A stretch of 45,864 nt of DNA from Limnohabitans sp. (GTDB lineage Bacteria; Bacteroidota; Bacteroidia; Flavobacteriales; Flavobacteriaceae). The translations under genes were made by a program, and so were the position numbers. Below the pieces are notes generated by a model that was given only the letters and a program-made list of their open reading frames with translations, ran no database searches and had not been told where the DNA came from. The DNA is taken from contig JASGCW010000014.1 in the NCBI GenBank assembly GCA_030053945.1, positions 1-45,864 on the forward strand. The letters are read 5' to 3'. Shown piece after piece: positions 15,910 through 24,505 of this stretch. Positions within the stretch are counted from its first letter, which is position 1; each line of letters begins with the position of its first letter.

Positions 15910-17724
15910 ATGACTCCTATCGAACTTCAAATACAAACCTTGCCAGACAGTCCTGGAGTATATCAGTATTTTGATAAAGAGGGTAAGATTTTATATGTAG
16001 GCAAAGCCAAAAATTTAAAAAAACGTGTCGCTTCCTATTTTAATAAAGTTCACGATACGGCTAAAACGAATGTGTTAGTCAAAAAAATAGTAACCATCAA
16101 ACACATTGTGGTTCCTACCGAAACAGATGCGCTATTGCTTGAAAATAATTTGATTAAAAAATTGCAGCCACGTTATAATGTGTTGTTGCGAGATGATAAA
16201 ACCTATCCGTGGATTTGTATTAAGAAAGAACCTTTTCCTCGAATTTTCTCAACTCGAAAAATGATTAAAGACGGTTCAGAATATTTTGGACCATATACTA
16301 ATTTTAAAACTGTACATACTATTTTAGATTTAGTAAAGGAATTGTATCCGCTGCGTACTTGTAATTATGATTTGAGTCAGGCAAATATTCGTTCTGGCAA
16401 ATTTAAAGTGTGTTTAGAATACCATATTGGTAATTGTAAAGGGGGCTGTGAAGGTTATGAAACGTCTGAAAATTACCAAAATCAAATCAATGCGATTCGT
16501 GAAATTTTAAAAGGTAACTTCAAGGAAAGTTTGAAGGATTTTAGAAGTTTAATGACTGATTTAGCAATGGAAATGCGTTTTGAAGAAGCTCAAAAAATCA
16601 AAGAAAAGATTGAAGTTCTAGAAAATTATCAAGCCAAATCAACGATTTTAAATCCAAAGATTTCAAATATTGATGTGTTCTCCATTGTTTCAGACGAAGC
16701 GATGGCATATGTGAATTTTTTGCAAATTTCACACGGAGCTATAGTACGTTCACATACTTTAGAACTTAAGAAAAAACTCGATGAAACTGATGAAGAACTA
16801 CTGGAGCTGGCAGTTGTTGAGCTTAGAGAACGTTTTCATTTGAATTCTAAAGAAATTATTTTGCCTTTTCTCCCGAAAGCTTTCGGGATGAATTTTGGAG
16901 ACAAAGTAAAAGTCACAGTTCCGCAGTTAGGGGATAAAAAGCAAATTTTAGAACTTTCTCAGCGCAATGCAAAATATTATCGATTAGACCAACTCAAACA
17001 AATTCAAATTGTAGATCCTGATCGTCATACCAACCGAATTATGGCCCAAATGCAAAAAGATTTGCGACTTTCAGTAGAGCCTCGGCATATTGAATGTTTT
17101 GATAACTCTAATATTCAAGGGACAAATCCTGTGTCTGCCTGTGTGGTGTTTAAAGATGGAAAGCCAAGTAAAAAAGATTATCGCCATTTCAATATCAAAA
17201 CAGTTGAAGGACCAAATGATTTTGCTTCAATGGAAGAGGTGGTTTATCGCCGTTATAAACGAATGTTAGACGAAAATCAACCTTTGCCTAACTTAATTAT
17301 TATTGACGGTGGAAAAGGACAATTGTCTTCTGCTTTAAAAAGTTTGGATGAACTAGGACTTCGAGGTAAAATAGCGATTATCGGAATTGCCAAACGTTTA
17401 GAAGAATTGTTTTATCCTGGCGATTCTGTTCCTTTATATCTCGATAAAAAATCGGAAACACTCAAAACTATACAGCATTTACGAAATGAAGCTCATCGAT
17501 TCGGAATCACTTTTCATCGTGACAAAAGAAGTAAAAATGCTATTCAGTCAGAATTAGAATTAATACCTGGTATAGGTGAAAAAACTAGAGAAATGTTACT
17601 AAAACATTTCAAAAGTGTTAAAAGAATTAAAGAAGCATCAGAAAAAGAGATTTCTGACGTTATAGGTGTTTCAAAAGCCAAAAAAATTTCCGAATTTTAT
17701 AAAATAAATTACACAAAGAAATAA
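15910..17724 (+). CDS. uvrC: Excinuclease ABC subunit C
   Basis: 604 residues, normal UvrC length. It makes the dual incisions in nucleotide-excision repair with UvrA and UvrB. Domains in order: GIY-YIG nuclease (PGVYQYFDKEGKILYVGKAKNLKKR, about 15-40), a cysteine-containing region (RTCNYDL...CLEYHIGNCKGGCEGY), UVR motif (MEMRFEEAQKIKEKIEVLE, about 218-236), RNase H-like C-terminal nuclease (HIECFDNSNIQGTNPVSACVVF and IIDGGKGQL), and tandem helix-hairpin-helix (LIPGIGEKTREMLLKHF). An 18-bp perfect palindrome inside the gene adds the residues LPKAFG. The stop overlaps the next start (TAATG). Confidence 0.96.
   Translation: MTPIELQIQTLPDSPGVYQYFDKEGKILYVGKAKNLKKRVASYFNKVHDTAKTNVLVKKIVTIKHIVVPTETDALLLENNLIKKLQPRYNVLLRDDKTYPWICIKKEPFPRIFSTRKMIKDGSEYFGPYTNFKTVHTILDLVKELYPLRTCNYDLSQANIRSGKFKVCLEYHIGNCKGGCEGYETSENYQNQINAIREILKGNFKESLKDFRSLMTDLAMEMRFEEAQKIKEKIEVLENYQAKSTILNPKISNIDVFSIVSDEAMAYVNFLQISHGAIVRSHTLELKKKLDETDEELLELAVVELRERFHLNSKEIILPFLPKAFGMNFGDKVKVTVPQLGDKKQILELSQRNAKYYRLDQLKQIQIVDPDRHTNRIMAQMQKDLRLSVEPRHIECFDNSNIQGTNPVSACVVFKDGKPSKKDYRHFNIKTVEGPNDFASMEEVVYRRYKRMLDENQPLPNLIIIDGGKGQLSSALKSLDELGLRGKIAIIGIAKRLEELFYPGDSVPLYLDKKSETLKTIQHLRNEAHRFGITFHRDKRSKNAIQSELELIPGIGEKTREMLLKHFKSVKRIKEASEKEISDVIGVSKAKKISEFYKINYTKK
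16871..16888. repeat. Perfect palindrome TCCCGAAAGCTTTCGGGA inside uvrC
   Basis: An 18-bp perfect palindrome translated in frame within the linker before the RNase H-like domain (LPKAFG). Similar palindromes of the TCCCGA…TCGGGA type are, from memory, frequent dispersed repeats in flavobacteria. Confidence 0.65.
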
Positions 17725-19919
17725 TGAGACCTTTTCTTCTTATTGCCCTAGTTTTTTTTTCATTAAATATTTTTTCACAAGATTCAATAAAAAAACCTAA
17801 AATTGGATTGGTTTTAAGTGGGGGTGGTGCTAAAGGATTAGCCCATATTGGTGCTTTAAAAGAAATTGAAAAGGCTGGGATAAAAATAGACTACATAGGA
17901 GGAACAAGTATGGGGGCAATCATAGGAGGTCTTTACGCTTGTGGCTATACAGCAAATGAATTGGATTCTATCTTTAATTCTGCAGACTCTGAAGCAATTC
18001 TTCAAGATAAAATTCCTAGAGGGAATAAAACTTTTTATGAGAAAAATAATGATGAAGTTTACTTCTTGAATCTTCCTTTTCAAAAATTAAAAGTATCGGT
18101 TCCAAAAGCTTACTCAAAAGGACTTTATAATTATAATTTAATTAGTAAGTTAACTCATAATTACAGATTTACTAAAGATTTTAATCAGCTTAAAATCCCT
18201 TTTTTGTGTGTGGCTACTAATGTAGAAACTGGTGAAGAAACTATTTTTAGAAGTGGAAATTTGCCAGTGTGTTTAGCTGCTAGTGGGGCATTTCCTTCTT
18301 TGTATTCCCCCGTTAAAATTGATGATAATTATTATATAGATGGGGGAGTTACTAATAATTTTCCTGTTGAAGAAGTGAAAAAGATGGGAGCCGACATAAT
18401 TATTGCAGTCGATGTTCAAGATGATTTAAAAAAAATAGATGAAATTAATGGTGCAACTGGGGTTTTAGTGCAAATATCAAATTTTAAAACACTAGAAAGA
18501 ATTCAAGAGAAAAGAAAATTAGTAGATGTTTATATAAAACCTGATATCAAAGGATTTTCTGTGATTTCATTTGATGATGGAGCATCTATTATTCAAACAG
18601 GTGTAGAGGCTGCGAAAAAATGGAAAGAAAGGTTAGAATCCTTAGGGACAAATTTTAAAACCGTAAAGCAAAAAAATAACGAAAATTTGCTTTGTCTAGA
18701 AAAGCTAAATGTAATAGGCAATAAGAATTATACTAGAGCTTATTTTATTGGTAAATTAAGATTTAATGAAAATGAATCTATTAGCTATGAGCAACTTAGT
18801 AAAGGGTTGAATAATTTGAATTCGACTCAAAATTTTAGTTCTATTAAATATGTTATTAGAAAAGGAACTACTGATAACATCATAGATATAATGGTTGTAG
18901 AAAATCCTATTAAAACCTTTTTTAAGCTAGGCTTGCATTATGATGATTTGTTTAAATCAGGGGCATTGATTAATATTACAAAAAAGAATTTAGTTTTTAA
19001 AAATGATGTGCTTGCGACAGATGTTATTTTAGGGGATAAGTTCAGGTATAAATTTGATTATTATATAGATAATGGGTTTTATTGGAGTTTTGGATTAAAA
19101 TCTAGTTTAAATCAATTTTCTCTAGAATCAACTAATGATTTTAGATCAGGGGATTTATTGCGAAAATTGAATGTTAAAAGCTTAAGAGTGAATTATTTTA
19201 ATTTGACAAATCAGGCATATTTGCAAACTATTTTTGCTCAAAAATTCTTACTAGGTGGGGGTTTAGAACATAAATTTATCAAAATCAAATCTCCAATTAC
19301 AGACGATACTTTTGGATCAATTGACAATAGTAACTATTTTTCTGTTTTAGGGTTTTTAAATTATGATTCCTTTGATGATAAATATTTTCCAAAAAAAGGT
19401 TGGTATTTTAATGGTGACTTACACTCTTATTTTCATTCCAGTGATTATAATGGTGATTTTAATAAGTTGACCATTATGAGGGCAGATATGGCAATTGTTA
19501 AAACTTTTTATAAGAAATTTACATTGAAACTTCAGTCTGAAGGGGGTTTTACTATTGGAGAAAAAACAAATCATATCCAAGATTTTTCACTTGGAGGTTA
19601 TGGTTTTAATAAAGTTAATAATTTCAAACCATTTTATGGATATGATTTCTTGAGTTTGAATGGAGATAGCTATGTAAAAGCTTGTGGAACCATCGATTAT
19701 GAATTTGTAAAAAAAAATCACTTCAATCTATCGGCTAACTTTGCCAATATTGGGGATAAAATTTTTGATAGTGGCGAATGGTTTACAAAACCTAAATATT
19801 CTGGATTTTCATTAGGATATGGTGTCCAAACATTAATAGGGCCTGTTGAAATTAAATATTCTTGGTCACCTGAAATTCATACGAATTATACTTGGTTTAG
19901 TATAGGTTATTGCTTCTAA
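17724..19919 (+). CDS. Patatin-like phospholipase with C-terminal Omp85-type barrel
   Basis: 731 residues with a signal peptide (MRPFLLIALVFFSLNIFSQ). The patatin domain (about 25-300) shows the oxyanion loop LSGGGAKGLAHIGAL, the nucleophile elbow GTSMG and the catalytic DGGVTNN, so it should be an active acyl hydrolase. A POTRA-like segment (about 325-395) and a beta-barrel typical of bacterial surface antigens follow, ending in KYSWSPEIHTNYTWFSIGYCF. This layout is that of type Vd autotransporters such as PlpD, with the lipase carried to the cell surface. It is translationally coupled to uvrC by a TAATG overlap, which is probably accidental rather than functional. Confidence 0.92.
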   Translation: MRPFLLIALVFFSLNIFSQDSIKKPKIGLVLSGGGAKGLAHIGALKEIEKAGIKIDYIGGTSMGAIIGGLYACGYTANELDSIFNSADSEAILQDKIPRGNKTFYEKNNDEVYFLNLPFQKLKVSVPKAYSKGLYNYNLISKLTHNYRFTKDFNQLKIPFLCVATNVETGEETIFRSGNLPVCLAASGAFPSLYSPVKIDDNYYIDGGVTNNFPVEEVKKMGADIIIAVDVQDDLKKIDEINGATGVLVQISNFKTLERIQEKRKLVDVYIKPDIKGFSVISFDDGASIIQTGVEAAKKWKERLESLGTNFKTVKQKNNENLLCLEKLNVIGNKNYTRAYFIGKLRFNENESISYEQLSKGLNNLNSTQNFSSIKYVIRKGTTDNIIDIMVVENPIKTFFKLGLHYDDLFKSGALINITKKNLVFKNDVLATDVILGDKFRYKFDYYIDNGFYWSFGLKSSLNQFSLESTNDFRSGDLLRKLNVKSLRVNYFNLTNQAYLQTIFAQKFLLGGGLEHKFIKIKSPITDDTFGSIDNSNYFSVLGFLNYDSFDDKYFPKKGWYFNGDLHSYFHSSDYNGDFNKLTIMRADMAIVKTFYKKFTLKLQSEGGFTIGEKTNHIQDFSLGGYGFNKVNNFKPFYGYDFLSLNGDSYVKACGTIDYEFVKKNHFNLSANFANIGDKIFDSGEWFTKPKYSGFSLGYGVQTLIGPVEIKYSWSPEIHTNYTWFSIGYCF

Positions 19920-19949
19920 ATGGAGAAGTATTTGATAAAAATGTATTTT

Positions 19950-19983
19950 TTTGAGATAGATTTTAAAAAAAAAACTATTTTTG
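19950..19983 (+). promoter_or_regulatory. Promoter of the permease gene (TTTG-N22-TATTTTTG)
   Basis: TTTG at 19950-19953 and TATTTTTG at 19976-19983. The -7 box overlaps the longest-frame TTG start (19981), which shows that translation must begin at the later ATG (20011). Confidence 0.6.
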
Positions 19984-20010
19984 GACTCGTTAACAAACAA
20001 AAAAAAATAT

Positions 20011-21492
20011 ATGTCTATCTGGAAAAAGAAATCAATTGCACTACTTCTTTCTGAAGCTTCAGATTCTGAAAAAGGATTGAAGAGAACTCTTACGGCTTGG
20101 TCTCTTATTGCGCTTGGTATAGGAGCAATTATTGGAGCAGGTTTATTTGTAAGAACGGCAGCTGCAGCTGCTAATAGTGCAGGACCTTCAGTTACGTTAG
20201 GTTTTATCGTTGCAGCTATAGGGTGTGCTCTTGCAGGCTTGTGTTATGCAGAATTGTCATCATCTATTCCTATTGCAGGTAGTGCTTATACTTATACTTA
20301 CGCTACAATGGGAGAATTCCTAGCTTGGATAATTGGATGGGATTTAATATTAGAATATGCTGTTGGTGCTGCAACTGTTGGTATCGCTTGGAGTGAATAC
20401 CTAAATAATTTACTGGTCAATGTCCTCCATACAAGTCCTATTCCATATGAGTTGTGTCACTCTCCTTTTCAATCAGCTGTCGTTAATGGTGTAACAGTTT
20501 CAGGAATGATTAATTTACCTGCATTGTTTATTGTAGCAGTGTTGAGTTTATTGTTAATAAAAGGAACTCAAGAGTCTGCATTCGTAAATGGAATAATCGT
20601 TGTTTTAAAAGTTTCTATTGTAATATTAATTATTGTGCTGGGATGGCAGTTTATCAATCCTGTAAATCATAATCCATATATACCAGAACCAACAACTTAT
20701 GTTGATAATCAGGGTTTAAGTCATAGTTTTGGAGGTTTTTGGGGTATTTTAGGAGCAGCTGGAACCGTGTTTTTTGCTTTTATTGGTTTTGATGCAGTTT
20801 CTACTGCAGCTCAAGAAACTAAAAACCCTAAAAGAGATATGCCAATAGGTATTTTAGGATCTTTAGCAGTATGTACAGTATTGTATATTTTATTTGCTCA
20901 CGTTCTTACAGGAGTTGCAGATGTAAATTTCTTTAGAACTAAAGGGGGTGAAGCTTCTGTTGCAGCTGCTATTAATGAATTTATGGTAGGACATAAATGG
21001 TTAGGTGATTTTGTAACCGTAGCTATTCTTGCAGGATTCTCATCTGTAATTCTAGTAATGTTACTAGGTCAATCACGTGTGTTTTTCTCAATGGGGAACG
21101 ACGGATTATTGCCTAAAGTATTTAGCGAAGTGCATCCAAAATATAAAACACCATATAAAGCTAATTTAATCATTTTAGTGATAGTGGGTGCTTTTGCAGC
21201 ATTTGTTCCAGGTGATATTGTAGGTGATATGACAAGTATAGGCACATTATTCGCATTTATTTTAGTTTGTATTTCTGTAATTGTATTAAGAAAGACTGAA
21301 CCAGATATGAAACGTGAATTCAAGACACCATTAGTGCCGTTAGTTCCTATTGCTGGAGTTATTGTTTGTTTACTTATGATTCTAGGATTAGGGTGGCCTA
21401 ACTGGTTGAGATTAATTGTATGGATGGCTGTAGGTTGTATTATATATTTTGGATATAGCAAAAAGAATAGTAAATTGAATAACCCAAAATAA
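20011..21492 (+). CDS. Amino-acid permease (APC superfamily, CAT type)
   Basis: 493 residues from the ATG. It is an inner-membrane amino-acid transporter. The family signature IGAIIGAGLFVRTA is in the first membrane helix; about 12-14 hydrophobic segments follow, with conserved GPSVTLGFIVAAIGCALAGLCYAELSSSIPIAGSAYTY and FFAFIGFDAVSTAAQETKNPKRDMP. This pattern is of the cationic amino-acid transporter subgroup. Substrate specificity cannot be read from the sequence. The frame is open 10 codons upstream to a TTG, but that overlaps the promoter and is rejected. Own promoter and terminator. Confidence 0.92.
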   Translation: MSIWKKKSIALLLSEASDSEKGLKRTLTAWSLIALGIGAIIGAGLFVRTAAAAANSAGPSVTLGFIVAAIGCALAGLCYAELSSSIPIAGSAYTYTYATMGEFLAWIIGWDLILEYAVGAATVGIAWSEYLNNLLVNVLHTSPIPYELCHSPFQSAVVNGVTVSGMINLPALFIVAVLSLLLIKGTQESAFVNGIIVVLKVSIVILIIVLGWQFINPVNHNPYIPEPTTYVDNQGLSHSFGGFWGILGAAGTVFFAFIGFDAVSTAAQETKNPKRDMPIGILGSLAVCTVLYILFAHVLTGVADVNFFRTKGGEASVAAAINEFMVGHKWLGDFVTVAILAGFSSVILVMLLGQSRVFFSMGNDGLLPKVFSEVHPKYKTPYKANLIILVIVGAFAAFVPGDIVGDMTSIGTLFAFILVCISVIVLRKTEPDMKREFKTPLVPLVPIAGVIVCLLMILGLGWPNWLRLIVWMAVGCIIYFGYSKKNSKLNNPK

Positions 21493-21511
21493 ATCCTTAA
21501 AGAAATATCTT

Positions 21512-21545
21512 AAAATCCCAAAATTTTATTTTGGGATTTTTTTGT
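21512..21545 (+). terminator. Intrinsic terminator of the permease gene
   Basis: AAAATCCCAAAA / TTTTGGGATTTT stem followed by T residues. Confidence 0.88.
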
Positions 21546-21582
21546 TTATCTCATTTCATATTTTTTACGATATTTGTATTGT

Positions 21583-21648
21583 ATGAAACCACAATTCAAA
21601 GGTTTATTAGCACATCTTAAATTCCTCATCAAGAGAAATCCTGAATGA
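21583..21648 (+). CDS. Possible 21-residue short ORF before hmgA
   Basis: ATG at 21583 opens MKPQFKGLLAHLKFLIKRN-PE and then a stop. It follows a near-match promoter (GATATTTG, 21569-21576) by a few bases. It could be a leader peptide or chance; there is no other support. Confidence 0.2.
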   Translation: MKPQFKGLLAHLKFLIKRNPE

Positions 21649-21717
21649 GATAATTTTTATTTGGTATGAGCACGAGTTTGAATTTTAAACAGCGTTTAAC
21701 TTAAAACAAATAAAAAT

Positions 21718-22875
21718 ATGCCTATTTATCATAAATTAGGAAAGATTCCACACAAAAGACATATTCAGTTCCGTAAAGAAAACGGTGACTTATATTATGA
21801 GCAGCTCTTTGGAACGATTGGTTTCGATGGTATGTCAACAAATATGTATCATGAGTTTAGACCCACAATGGTCAAGGAAATCAAAGGTCAATATTCAGTA
21901 GCTCCTAAAATTGCTAAAGCAAATAATATTCAATCCTATAGACTAAGAGGTTTTCAAGTAGAGCCACAAGATGATTTTTTAGAGAGCAGAAAAATTGTTT
22001 TGACAAATTCTGATTGTCATATTGTTTTAGCGGCTCCAAAAAAATCTACAGAAGATTATTTTTATAAGAATACAGATTCTGATGAGGTAATTTTCATCCA
22101 TAAAGGCACAGGGAAGTTAAGAACAATGCTTGGGAACTTAGATTTCAAGTACGGAGATTATTTAGTTATTCCTCGAGGAATGATTTATAAAATAGATTTT
22201 GATACTGAAGACAATCGCTTGTTTATTGTAGAATCACATCGACCTATTTATACGCCAAAGAGATACAGAAATTGGTTTGGTCAATTGTTAGAACATTCTC
22301 CATTTTGTGAGAGAGATATTCGTCGTCCAGAAGAATTAGAAACATATTGTGAAAAAGGAGATTATTTAATTAAGATCAAAAAGAAAGACGAAATTTTTGA
22401 TATGATTTATGCATCTCACCCTTTTGATGTGGTGGGATATGATGGGTATAATTATCCTTATGCTTTTTCAATTCACGATTTTGAACCTATAACTGGTAGA
22501 ATACATCAACCACCTCCAGTGCATCAAACGTTTGAGACAGATGCTTTTGTAATTTGTTCTTTTGTTCCTAGATTGTATGATTATCATCCAGAATCTATCC
22601 CTGCACCGTATAATCATAGTAATATAGATTCAGATGAAGTACTATATTATGTAGATGGTGATTTTATGAGCAGAAATGATATTGAGGCAGGGCATATTTC
22701 TCTGCATCCAGCTGGTATTCCACATGGACCGCATCCTGGAGCAACTGAAAGAAGTATTGGTAAAGTTGATACACAAGAACTAGCTGTTATGGTAGATACT
22801 TTCAAACCTTTAATGGTTACAGAAGATGCGATGAAAATTGCCGATGATAAATATTATCAATCTTGGTTAGAATAA
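21718..22875 (+). CDS. hmgA: Homogentisate 1,2-dioxygenase
   Basis: 385 residues. It opens the ring of homogentisate to maleylacetoacetate in tyrosine/phenylalanine catabolism. The start region MPIYHKLGKIPHKRHIQFRK, the cupin motif SDEVIFIHKGTGKL, and the C-terminal iron-binding region (NHSNIDSDEVLYYVDGDF, then HISLHPAGIPHGPHPG) carry the His/Glu ligands expected of the family. It is of the shorter bacterial type, compared with about 430 residues in animals and proteobacteria. It lies 49 bp before hppD, which makes its substrate, so the two form a catabolic operon. No maleylacetoacetate isomerase or fumarylacetoacetase is in the window. Confidence 0.93.
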   Translation: MPIYHKLGKIPHKRHIQFRKENGDLYYEQLFGTIGFDGMSTNMYHEFRPTMVKEIKGQYSVAPKIAKANNIQSYRLRGFQVEPQDDFLESRKIVLTNSDCHIVLAAPKKSTEDYFYKNTDSDEVIFIHKGTGKLRTMLGNLDFKYGDYLVIPRGMIYKIDFDTEDNRLFIVESHRPIYTPKRYRNWFGQLLEHSPFCERDIRRPEELETYCEKGDYLIKIKKKDEIFDMIYASHPFDVVGYDGYNYPYAFSIHDFEPITGRIHQPPPVHQTFETDAFVICSFVPRLYDYHPESIPAPYNHSNIDSDEVLYYVDGDFMSRNDIEAGHISLHPAGIPHGPHPGATERSIGKVDTQELAVMVDTFKPLMVTEDAMKIADDKYYQSWLE

Positions 22876-22924
22876 ATAATTAAAGACAATTTTTGGGTGA
22901 ATCCCAATAAAAAATAGCAAAGTT

Positions 22925-24088
22925 ATGAGTAACGAAATAAAATCAGTAGAATACGGATTAGAAAAAATATTTGAAGGAGCACAAGATTTTTTACCTCTAT
23001 TAGGAACAGATTATGTAGAATTATATGTTGGAAATGCTAAACAAGCTGCTCATTTTTATAAAACAGCTTTTGGTTTTCAATCATTAGCTTATGCTGGACT
23101 AGAGACAGGAGTAAAAGACCGAGCTTCTTATGTTTTAAAACAAGATAAAATAAGATTAGTGCTTACAACAGCTTTAAATAGTAATTCGCCAATTGGAGAA
23201 CACGTAAAAAAGCATGGAGATGGCGTAAAGGTTATTGCACTTTGGGTGGAGGATGCGCGTAAATCATATGAAGAAACTACTTCGCGTGGTGCAAAATCTT
23301 ATTTTGAGCCAGTAGTTGAAAATGATGAAAATGGAGAAGTGGTTCGTGCTGGAATTTATGGAGCTTATGGAGAAACTGTCTTTATTTTTGTGGAACGCAA
23401 AAATTACAACGGAATATTTTTACCAGGATATAGTGAATGGAAGTCTGATTATAATCCTGATTCTGTAGGGCTTAAGTTTATTGATCATATGGTTGGTAAT
23501 ACCGGATGGAACAGAATGAATGAAGCGGTAAAATGGTTCGAAGATGTAATGGGATTTGTGAATTTTCTTTCTTTTGATGACAAACAAATCACTACAGAAT
23601 ATTCTGCTTTAATGTCAAAAGTAATGTCTAATGGAAATGGAAGAATTAAATTTCCAATAAATGAACCAGCTAATGGGAAAAAACGATCTCAAATAGAAGA
23701 GTATTTAGATTTCTATGAAGATGAAGGAGTGCAACATATTGCTGTGGCAACAGATGATATTATTAAGACTGTAGCAGAAATGCGTTCCCGTGGTGTTGAA
23801 TTCTTAAGCACTCCGCCACAAGCTTATTATGATGCCATTCCAGAACGTCTAAAAGATCATATGTCTAAATTTAAAGAAGATATAAATGAACTTCAAAAGT
23901 TAGGAATTATGATTGATGCAGATGATGAAGGTTATTTGTTGCAAATATTTACTAAACCGGTAGAAGATCGTCCAACATTATTCTTCGAAATTATTCAAAG
24001 AATGGGAGCAAGAGGTTTTGGAGCGGGAAATTTTAAAGCTTTATTTGAATCTATAGAAAGAGAACAAGCGCTAAGAGGAACTTTATAA
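22925..24088 (+). CDS. hppD: 4-hydroxyphenylpyruvate dioxygenase
   Basis: 387 residues, normal length. It converts 4-hydroxyphenylpyruvate to homogentisate. Two VOC (glyoxalase-like) domains are seen: N-terminal GTDYVELYVGNAKQAAHFYKTAFGF and C-terminal KFIDHMVGNT...; the three iron ligands are in IDHMVG (His), VQHIAVAT (His) and LFFEIIQR (Glu). The C-terminal ARGFGAGNFKALFESIEREQ is the family signature closing the active site. It follows hmgA and ends at a strong terminator. Confidence 0.95.
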   Translation: MSNEIKSVEYGLEKIFEGAQDFLPLLGTDYVELYVGNAKQAAHFYKTAFGFQSLAYAGLETGVKDRASYVLKQDKIRLVLTTALNSNSPIGEHVKKHGDGVKVIALWVEDARKSYEETTSRGAKSYFEPVVENDENGEVVRAGIYGAYGETVFIFVERKNYNGIFLPGYSEWKSDYNPDSVGLKFIDHMVGNTGWNRMNEAVKWFEDVMGFVNFLSFDDKQITTEYSALMSKVMSNGNGRIKFPINEPANGKKRSQIEEYLDFYEDEGVQHIAVATDDIIKTVAEMRSRGVEFLSTPPQAYYDAIPERLKDHMSKFKEDINELQKLGIMIDADDEGYLLQIFTKPVEDRPTLFFEIIQRMGARGFGAGNFKALFESIEREQALRGTL

Positions 24089-24106
24089 AATTGAAGAATT
24101 TTTAAT

Positions 24107-24143
24107 AAAAAAAGTGAGATTGATTTTTTAATCTCACTTTTTT
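24107..24143 (+). terminator. Intrinsic terminator of the hmgA-hppD operon
   Basis: AAGTGAGATT / AATCTCACTT with an 8-nt loop, flanked by A- and T-runs. The region from here to about 24320 is very AT-rich and shows no gene or other structure I can support. Confidence 0.88.
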
Positions 24144-24323
24144 ATTTGTAAATAGCTTATAATCAGTGCTTTTTGCTTTTATTGAAAAAATATTAATTAT
24201 ATTATATTTAAAAAAAAGTTAAATTTTTAAAATTATCCTCAATTATAAATGTTGTACGTCTGTGTTTTTTGATAAAAATATGTTAAAGTTGGATTTTTAT
24301 TAGATAAAATTGAAAACGTGTTA

Positions 24324-24331
24324 TATCTTTG
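24324..24331 (+). promoter_or_regulatory. -7 box (TATCTTTG) of the candidate small RNA
   Basis: Perfect TAnnTTTG match just before the conserved-looking RNA at 24338-24442. A TTG at 24310-24312 lies too close for a normal -33 element. Confidence 0.6.
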
Positions 24332-24337
24332 CATTGC

Positions 24338-24442
24338 AATTCTGAGGGGTGGTTCCCTTAGAGCTAGATAAATTTTCATAATTTATAGTTTTTTGGTTGG
24401 TTAATAGCATAAAAACTCAGTCAGTAATGACTGGGTTTTTTT
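24338..24442 (+). ncRNA. Candidate structured small RNA (~105 nt)
   Basis: It begins after a TATCTTTG box and ends in a terminator hairpin AACTCAGTC / GACTGGGTT with a run of T (24414-24442). Inside are a small hairpin GGG-GTGGTT-CCC (24346-24357), an AT hairpin ATAAATT / AATTTAT (24367-24386) and GCTA (24363-24366) able to pair with TAGC (24405-24408), so a multi-stem fold is likely. There is no open reading frame of note. The GC content is higher than in the surrounding gap. It could be an independent sRNA or a 5' leader ending by attenuation before the DUF3108 gene (which has its own TACATTTG box). Flavobacterial Rfam motifs such as Flavo-1 should be compared; I cannot confirm a match. Confidence 0.55.
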
Positions 24443-24450
24443 GTTTTTTG

Positions 24451-24458
24451 TACATTTG
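24451..24458 (+). promoter_or_regulatory. -7 box (TACATTTG) before the DUF3108 gene
   Basis: Perfect TAnnTTTG match between the small-RNA terminator and the ATG at 24506. Confidence 0.5.
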
Positions 24459-24505
24459 GAATGAAAATTGTATATGCTTTGATATAAACAATTAATCATA
24501 AAAAA

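Noticed and set aside
19981..20010. TTG start for the amino-acid permease
   Set aside because: The TTG is part of the -7 promoter box TATTTTTG; ATG 20011 gives the normal N-terminus.
21069..21461. 130-codon open frame on the minus strand inside the permease gene
   Set aside because: Shadow frame with repeated PT/TI words mirroring the membrane-helix codons; no start signals or motifs.
24338..24442. preQ1 riboswitch
   Set aside because: A short GAGG...-type hairpin recalls preQ1-I, but the A-rich tail and conserved pairs are absent and the downstream gene has no link with queuosine.
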